From NCBI GenBank assembly GCA_023376005.1, contig CM042141.1, positions 93,605,135 to 93,669,134 on the forward strand: a stretch of DNA of 64,000 bases. The letters are read 5' to 3'. A program made the position numbers and the translations under genes. How positions within the stretch are numbered: the first letter of the stretch is position 1; every line of letters starts with the position of its first letter. This document shows, one piece after another, positions 57,502-64,000 of the stretch. The notes below the pieces were generated by a model. It ran no database searches. It was not told the DNA's origin and worked only from the letters and a program-made list of their open reading frames with translations. The DNA comes from Doryteuthis pealeii (lineage: Eukaryota > Mollusca > Cephalopoda > Myopsida > Loliginidae).

Positions 57502-57548
57502 AAATTATTTTCTGTAGGAGGGCCCCTCCCCTCCTACAGAAAATAAAT
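57502..57548. repeat. GC-capped hairpin
   Basis: TATTTTCTGTAGGAGGG and its complement CCCTCCTACAGAAAATA face each other with about 6 bases of loop, a perfect 17-bp stem. It lies between two copies of the minus-orientation repeat. It is not followed by a T-run, so not a typical terminator. Confidence 0.75.
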
Positions 57549-59416
57549 TAATTTTGTCAAAAACGGATTTTATGTCAATTTTGGGTATACCTAATATAAC
57601 CCCACTGATATTTTGCGACCCAAAAATAAGGGTGGAAGGTCAAAGTTAAGGGACCTGAAAAAAATCAGAAAGTTTTTGAAATAAAATAACTGATGCATTA
57701 TTTATAAAATTCATTGATTGATAAATAAATCAACACTGAAAATTTCATTAAAATCGGATAATTCCCTGATTTTTGGTAAATATTTTTGAAACTGGGTGGG
57801 GGTTAAATTTGTTTTGTAAAAACATGGATTTTTGGACAAATTGGGTATACCTATTATAAAACAGTTAAATCGAAGTTAACAGACCTAAATTCCACCATCG
57901 TATGTTAGGGATAACCATTTTCGGGTCACGCGATATTGAATAAACGAAAGTAAATATTTTTTAACTTTGTTTTTTAAAAATTTCTCTCAAAAAAAGTAAC
58001 AATCATACAGAGTTGTTACAAAGAAAAACAGTTAATTCAAAGATCAAATTTTCCGATTGGGGAAAATTACTCACCGTTAATAAAAAGAATAAATAAAATA
58101 GTCTGTTTTATATGCAACACGGTGATGTTTATGTAGAAACAGGGATTGTATTTTTACATATTATCTCTCTTTGACAATTATACATTTAAATGTATGGGTG
58201 GCTGTATTCGACATGATTGTTTTCTTGTGCATATTCAATAATTATTTGTTTTTAATGATTTTTAACGATTTTATTTTTGTGGTAGTTTCAGAATAACTCC
58301 GGAATATTTTTTTAGTTGAACTTATAGTGTAACTAAGTATTACAAATGTTGTCAGTTTTGCTCTTCTGTATATTATAAGAATCAAACATTACTATTCAAC
58401 AATAAAAATTACAAATTCTTTTAAAAATATTAATATATCCTGGATCAGACAAATTTTTAGTTCACCTGAATTCTAAAATTCATATATTTAAATATCCGTG
58501 AAAAATTCGATTTGTACACACAAAAAAAAAATTTTTAAACATTAAAAAAAACATTATTTAAGTACACAAAAGATTTAAAATCTCTTAAAAATTAATTTCT
58601 TTAAAAAAAAAAATTCTTTACAATTTAATAGAATATAGTACATATCAATTAAAAAAGCAAAAAGAAAAAGTTTTCAAATAATATTATGACATTTTTTTGC
58701 ACTTTTTATTTCAGAATTCATTATTTTTTTCTACAAAAACTACTGCCTTGAGTATTATACAATTTTTTTATATAGTTATTCAGACACTTATCTTTATAGA
58801 AAAAAAAAGTAAAAACGTTTTTTGACAGTTCATTTTTTTAATATCTCATAAAATAAAATAGGGGGTGTAGACCTCATAAAAAAAAAATATTTCCCCTAAT
58901 ATATCTTAGGAAAAAACGATTTCAGACATATTTACATCCAAAGGTAAATAGTTATAGACATTTTCGTGAAAATCAGACTATTAATTGATTTTTCATAGAA
59001 TTTTTTTAAAATCCTCTTATTGTAACTTGTTTTTGGCTACGTTAAATTTCAGTTGATTTAACGGTGCAAAAATGAAAACATTGTTTTTCAATCATAATTT
59101 TCATTATTTCTGTAAGCTGAAAATTCTTTTTTTAAATTGTCTGGAGTTTTTTTTATGTTTCTTCCTTCGAATAGAAAACTTTTTTTCAAGATAATATTAA
59201 TTTTTATGCAAGTTTCATTGTGTTAAATATAGAGATTGGGTTAAATTTCACAGGGAAAATTGGTGGTACCTATCGTATGTCATCCCACCGAAAGAAAAGA
59301 AAAAGAAAAAACAATCAGGGAATTAACCGAAATTAGTGAAATTTTCAGTGTTGATATATTAATGAATAAAAGATATAATGCATCAGTTATTTTATTTTTA
59401 AAATTTTACATTTTTT

Positions 59417-59502
59417 AAGGTCAGTTAATTTTGAACCATGTATCTTTAAGAATCTGTGTTATGCCTCAAAGATACATGGTTCAAATTAACTGACCTGAAA
59501 AA
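59417..59502. repeat. Palindrome inside the CAGGGAATT foldback
   Basis: AGGTCAGTTAATTTTGAACC and ATGTATCTTTAAG pair with CTCAAAGATACATGGTTCAA and ATTAACTGACCT around a loop of about 15 bases. With the repeat copies at 59280-59400 and 59495-59530 it makes one larger foldback. Confidence 0.75.
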
Positions 59503-59536
59503 ATATAAAAGTTTTTAAATAAAATAACTTTCAAGC

Positions 59537-60295
59537 ATTCAATCTTTGAAATATTTAAATGTTTGAAAGAAAAGAAAATAATCTTTCTAAATATGTAATT
59601 TGTATGTTTGCTGCCTGCTTTCTATTATAAGCGATACCTGCAGTTTAGTTTCATTTTAGTGAACAAAATCGCAGTCTAAGCCGTTCAGCTTGATATCTCT
59701 CACCAATTTATGGTCCAATCTTTAAAATATTTATATGGTTAGAAAGAAAAGAAAATAATCTTTCTAAATATGGAATTTGTGTGTGTTTTTATCCATTGAA
59801 TTATTTTTTACAGCGAGTTAGAAAAAAAATTGCATTCAGACAGCCACACTGCCTGCTTTCTATTATACGTGAATTGCAGTCTAAGCCATTTAACTCGGAA
59901 TATCTCACCTATTTATGGTCCAATCTTTAAACTATTTATATGGTTAGAAATAAAAGAAAATAATCTTTCTAAATATGTAATTTGTATGTGTTTTTATCCA
60001 TTAAATTATTTTTACAGCAAGTTAAAAAAAAAATTGTTTCAGAGAGTCAATAATAAGTATGATTTTTTTTTTCAGACTAAATTTTAACGAAAAATCAAAT
60101 TCTTTTTTTTTTCCTATTTATGGTCCAATCTTTGAAATATTCTAATGGTTAGAAAGAAAAGAAAATAATCTTTCTAAATATGTAATTTGTATGTGTTTTT
60201 AACCATTGAATAATTTTTTTACAGCGAATTAAATAAATCAAACGAAAACAAATTACATATTTAGAAAGATTATTTTCTTTTCTTTCTAAGCAAAT
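59537..60295. repeat. Direct repeats of about 200-bp spacing plus one inverted end
   Basis: The word series TATGGTCCAATCTTT, GGTTAGAAAGAAAAGAAAAT, AATCTTTCTAAATATGTAAT, TTTGTATGTGTTTTTATCCA, TTACAGCGAGTTA occurs four times (about 59537 partial, 59707, 59915, 60118). A reverse copy ACATATTTAGAAAGATTATT lies at about 60253-60290. Between units, GCCTGCTTTCTATTATA and GCAGTCTAAGCC also repeat. Confidence 0.75.
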
Positions 60296-60544
60296 GAATA
60301 TTCTTAAGATAGGAATAAAAAGATTGCGATAAATAAGATTTGATTTTTTGTTAAAATTTAATATTAAAAAAAATCATACTTCGAATTCTAGGCTGTCCGA
60401 AGCAAAAATTTTTTTTTTAACTCACTGTAAAAAATATTTTTTATTTCTAAAAGTTTTTATACAAGATACTAAAAATTTCAACTAAGTACACGTGTATATT
60501 AGGTATGCTCAATTTAACTAAAGGGATGTGATAGAAAAAAAAAA

Positions 60545-61128
60545 TGTTTAAAACGATAGGTATGTCTATAGATGTGTTTAGGAATAAACAGGGCCCAGCA
60601 GTTTTTCTCACTTTAACTGGACGAGCAAGAGATTGTGTTAGAGAGACCTACAACCTGAGGAAATTGGTCATGAAAACGGGGTGCAGCAAATAACAAACAA
60701 ACTGGATACACTATTTTTAAAGGACGAAAATATTTGGGTTTATTTGGCCTTTAAGGGATTTTATAATTACAGGCGTCCTTCCAAAGTAAGTATGATTGAC
60801 TTTTTGATAAAATTTGAATACTTATATCACAAACTGAGTAGTTATAAGCTTCAATTACCAGAAGGTATATGCGCCTTTTTTCTATTAACAGCGACTGGCT
60901 CGTGCTACGTGTGTTAAATCTGAAAAAGTTTTTGTAACAGAAAATGAGAATACATTTCAAACAAGAAGTTAGTGTGGACGAGTAAATTATAGAGGGGATC
61001 GGAAAAATTCCAGCAGAAATTATGAAGTCAATATTGGTTCCAATCCAATCAGCAAATATGGACAAATTATGAGATGCTTTAAGTGCGACTCTACAAAACA
61101 CTTTTCAAGAGACTGCAGACAATGTTGA
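60545..61128 (+). pseudogene. Copia-type gag with zinc knuckle (degraded)
   Basis: Gag packages the element RNA. The first recognisable part is PAVFLTLTGRARDCVRE (about 60600-60650), then in a second frame LQPEEIGHENGVQQITNKLD, FYNYRRPSKVSMIDFLIKFE and KLQLPEGICAFFLL. After a broken stretch the frame ends in a CCHC knuckle, CFKCDSTKHFSRDC (C-x2-C-x4-H-x4-C, starting 61075), and a stop at about 61126. At least two frameshifts; the N-terminus and the 5' LTR were not found. Confidence 0.75.
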
Positions 61129-61194
61129 GAAAATAAAAATAAAATTCAAGAGATTCACATAACACTATTTAACACAGAACTCCATGCGACCGGG

Positions 61195-61923
61195 TTGGTT
61201 AAAGAGACTTTTGGAATGGGCATATTGGATAGTTCTTGTACGAAAACTGTCACCGGTAAAACATGGCTAGACGTTTTTATTGATGCTTTGTCTGATCAAG
61301 ACAAATACTTAGTTGAATATTTTTCTACTGACACAATATTCAAGTTTGGAGATGGAGCTAAAGTTACTGCAACTAGGAAAGTAAAATTTCCAGCACTGAT
61401 TGGCAGAAAAAAGGTTATGATTGAATCCTATAAAGTAAATAATGAAATTCCATTGCTATTGAGTAAAACATCTATGAAGAAAGCTGGAATTATTTTAAAT
61501 TTTGTGAATGATACAGCAAGGGTTCTAGGTGATACAATAGATTTGGTTTGGTTTCATCAGGCCACTACTGTATTCCACTTACAAAATTTATTATTTGATA
61601 GGCGGGGTGAATTGAGAGTGTCTGTGGTGTTCCACACTACTTCTGTAAAAACCTTAACACAAGAAGAGAAAAGAAAAAAAGCAATGAAGCTACACAGACA
61701 ATTTTCACATGCCTCAAAAGAAAAGTTGTGTAAACTTGTGAGGGGGGGGGGAGAGAAGAATTTTTGTGACACTGAATTCCTTAAGATAATTAAAGAATGT
61801 GTTGATTCATGTGAAGTATGCATGAAATATAAATGTGTACCTTTAAGTCCAGTTGTAGCAATGCCCATGGCTGATAAATTTAACCAAGTTGTGTATGGAC
61901 TTAAAGGAATATATTCACAATAA
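61195..61923 (+). pseudogene. Copia-type protease and integrase N-terminus
   Basis: 242 open codons. Residues about 8-20, GILDSSCTKTVTG, are the aspartic-protease active site; the usual Asp-Ser/Thr-Gly/Ala is Asp-Ser-Ser. Then FGDGAKVTATRKVKFPALIG and IPLLLSKTSMKKAGIILNF follow as in retroelement proteases. Residues about 163-212 form the integrase HHCC zinc motif: LHRQFSHASKEKL and CVDSCEVCMKY. An 11-base G-run at about 61742-61752 lies between His and Cys pairs. The frame is lost just after FNQVV (about 61893), where the core domain's MDLKEY begins in another frame. Confidence 0.82.
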
Positions 61924-62272
61924 AACTTGGATTTTGCATATGATTGATTCCGTCACAAGATATTCTGCAGCCTGTTTAATGTTTTCTAAACAACAAGATG
62001 AAATTGTGCAAAACATTTCTCAAATATGGGTGTCTTATTTTGGTGTCCCAAGAAAGTTTTTAAGTGACAATGGAGGAGAATTCTCAAATGAAAAATACAG
62101 AGAAATGAATGAGAAACTGAATATAGAAACTGTGACAACAGCAGGTGAGTCGCCATTTACCAACGGGATTGTGGAACGCCATAATCAGATATTGTCAGAA
62201 GCATTTTACAAGACTATGGCAGATGTGAAATGTGATCCAAAAATTGCACTGGCATGGGCAAGTAAGGGCTAA
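61889..62272 (+). pseudogene. Copia-type integrase catalytic core (DD35E)
   Basis: 127 open codons in a new frame. The first Asp is in CMDLKEY, the second in FLSDNGGEFSNEKY, and the Glu in FTNGIVERHNQILSEAFYK, with 35 residues between the second Asp and Glu. The core is thus complete in its catalytic residues. It ends at a stop after ALAWASKG; the expected continuation (AKNTLQNNGGFSPNQLVFG) is in another frame. Confidence 0.85.
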
Positions 62273-62709
62273 GAACACCTTACAAAATAATGGCGGTTTT
62301 AGTCCAAACCAATTAGTATTTGGAGTTAACCCCTAACCTTCCATCAATTTTAGAGGATAAACTTCCAACTCTGGAGAGTTCATCTAGTGATATTATATGT
62401 CAAAACATGGAAGCCTTACAAAGTGCCAGACTAAATTATATCGCAGCAGAATCAAGTGAAAGGATCAGGAGAGCACTCAGACATAAGGTGCATACTTATT
62501 CAGATGTGGTGTACGATAATGGTGATAAAGTTTATTATCGCAGAAAAGATTTTAAAGGTTGGAAAGGTCCTGCAGTTGTTCTTGGGAAAGAAGGACAAAC
62601 TGTATTGGTACGCCATGGAGGAGCTTACTATTGTGTTCATCCATGCCAATTAATAAAAGTGAAGGACAGTAGTAAATATGTACCAAGCCGAAAGGAGATT
62701 GGAATATAA
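62273..62709 (+). pseudogene. Copia-type integrase C-terminal region
   Basis: After KNTLQNNGGFSPNQLVFGVN (about 62268-62330) a frameshift near 62332 leads to the open frame 62320-62709: NLPSILEDKLPTLESSSSD, MEALQSARLNYIAAESSERI, DNGDKVYYRRKDFKGWKGPA and GGAYYCVHPCQLIKV. This SH3-like W-K-G-P-A...V-H-P segment closes the integrase in many retroelements. Stop at 62707-62709. Confidence 0.78.
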
Positions 62710-63160
62710 GACTGGAGATGAAGAACCACCTCTGGATACTCTTGATGTGGATGAGGAGGATGATACTCATGAATATTCTACGCCAGATAAAACTGATTCT
62801 CAGAACAAAGATATGTCTGATGGCAGACATGAAAACTCACCTCAGAATGTACATAATAGCGTAAAACCAATGAGAAATTCTTTTATCATGTACAAGATGA
62901 ATGATGAAGAGGAGTGGAAGCAAGCCAAAATATCAAGCATACAGCCTAAACAAACTGGAAAATACAAGGAATGGGTAAATGTTCATGTGGATGGAGATGA
63001 AAAAACAATGTGTGTTAATTAGGATCATATTGAGAATTGGAAGGAACTACCTTATCCTGAAAATGCTGTACTGTTAACCACAGATCAAGAAATGTCCCAG
63101 GACGTTGTGGATGCTAAGGAAATAGAGCTTAATAACCTGATTAATAATGATGTTTTTTAA
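62678..63160 (+). pseudogene. Copia-type polyprotein linker between integrase and RT
   Basis: Acidic, low-complexity frame with EEPPLDTLDVDEEDDTHEYS, then EEEWKQAKISSIQPKQTGKY and VNVHVDGDEKTM. A TAG stands at about 63020, and after it DHIENWKELP ... LLTTDQEMSQDVVDAKEIEL leads into the RT. Linkers of this type are variable between elements. Confidence 0.65.
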
Positions 63161-64000
63161 GTAGTTCCTATTGAAAAACAGGCTACACTATCTTCTGGCT
63201 GGATAATATCGGAAAAATATATAGATGGCAAGAAGAAAACTAAAGCAAGATTAGTGGCTTTGAAGAGGACACTAGCAATCTTAGGAAAGATTCTTCCACC
63301 TGCAGTAGAGAGTGTCTATGCTTAGTATTTTTAACAGCAACCCTGATATCCAGGAGGTTGCAATCTATTGATATAACAGCAGCATTTCTGCAAGGAGATC
63401 CTTTGTCAAGAGAGGTATTTCTGCATCCACCTTGTGATGTCTGTCCAAAAACTGAGGTTTAGCGTCTTAAAAGATGCATCTATGGATTGAATGATGCACC
63501 CAGATCTTGGAACAAAAGAGTTAAAGAAGTACTTGTACAACTGAGAGGTACAGTTAGTTCATATGACAATGCCTTATTCAAGTGGTATAAAAATGGATCA
63601 CTTATAGGAATTTTGGTTAGTCATGTGGATGATTTTTTGCCTTCTGTGGTAATGTTCTTTTTTCAAGAAAAGATTATAGAAAAGCTAAAAAGAATATTCA
63701 AGGTCAGCGCACATGAAACTGGATCCTTTAAATATCTCGGATTAGAAGTTGTGAAAACTACCGAAGGAATGCAAATAAAACAAGAATTCTACATTTCCAC
63801 AATAAAACCAATCATCATAGCTAATAGTTGTACCACAAGGAAGACCGATGAACTAACTGAAGAAGAGAAAGCAGACTTAATGCGATTAAGTGGACAAATG
63901 ATGTGGGTCACCTCACAAACAAGACCAGATGTAAGTTATGAAACCTGTGTTATGAGCAATACAGGAAAACATCCAAAAGTAAAAATGTTACAAGAGGCAA
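63105..64000 (+). pseudogene. Copia-type reverse transcriptase / RNase H (runs off the window)
   Basis: Starts with DVVDAKEIELNNLINND, then SSGWIISEKYIDGKKKTKAR and LVA. A frameshift near 63259 separates this from FEEDTSNL and RRLQSIDITAAFLQGDPLSR, FLHPP. A TAG at about 63460 replaces the usual aromatic residue before RLKRCIYGLNDAPRSWNKRV. From 63463 the frame is open to the window end: ILVSHVDDFLPS (catalytic VDD at about 63616-63632), FKYLGLEV, QIKQEFYISTIKP and TSQTRPDVSYETCV, the junction to RNase H. Order gag-protease-integrase-RT is that of Ty1/copia. Confidence 0.87.

Larger units (their letters stand above)
55440..59530. repeat. Seven dispersed copies of a CAGGGAATT...TAATGCATCAGTTATTTT repeat
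   Basis: Core CAGGGAATTATCCGATTTTA, then ATGAAATTTTCAGTGTTGAT, then ATAATGCATCAGTTATTTTA. Plus-orientation copies lie at about 55440-55560, 56783-56900 and 59280-59400; minus-orientation copies at about 54412-54500, 57400-57505, 57655-57790 and a short one at 59495-59530. Two plus copies share the lead CCGAAAGAAAGAAA. The two minus copies at 57.4 and 57.65 kb sit in a direct duplication of about 260 bases. No transposase or promoter box seen; likely a non-autonomous foldback-type element. Confidence 0.7.

Overview
This is an intron-rich, AT-rich, repeat-dense animal genome window. I infer a mollusc, plausibly a cephalopod, from the long introns full of tRNA-derived SINEs, foldback elements and a Penelope-like element; that placement is inference, not proof. 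The only host gene I recognise is ctr9, the TPR scaffold subunit of the Paf1 transcription-elongation complex. Twelve exons (C-terminal half of the protein) run on the + strand from 940 to the stop at 14740-14742, with a poly(A) signal at 14949-14954. The N-terminal half lies left of the window.

The dominant structure is a near-spacerless inverted repeat. Positions about 692-19746 reappear, reverse-complemented, at about 19747-39910, and the right arm stops directly at a 100-N gap (39911-40010). The right arm is about 5.8% longer than the left, its exons are stretched as much as its introns (1934 against 1823 exon bases), and each arm carries single-base indels that the other lacks. This fits an unpolished fold-back long read retained in the assembly better than a real duplicated gene, so the right-arm ctr9 should not be counted as a second gene without read evidence.

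After the gap, 40011 to about 52515 is a satellite of roughly 62 tandem monomers of about 200 bp, nearly identical in the middle and divergent at both edges. It abuts a 5'-truncated Penelope-like retroelement (52515-53539, RT remnant plus GIY-YIG endonuclease). The 3' region of that element (53610-54020) has a tRNA-like promoter and a hammerhead-reminiscent fold, and it also occurs on its own as a SINE-like copy in a ctr9 intron.

From 54.0 to 60.5 kb there is no recognisable gene, but there are several short repeat families in both orientations, long palindromes and a 200-bp-period repeat. From about 60540 to the window end lies a degraded Ty1/copia-type retrotransposon (gag with zinc knuckle, protease, DD35E integrase, reverse transcriptase) on the + strand, broken by frameshifts and at least one stop; its 3' end is outside the window.
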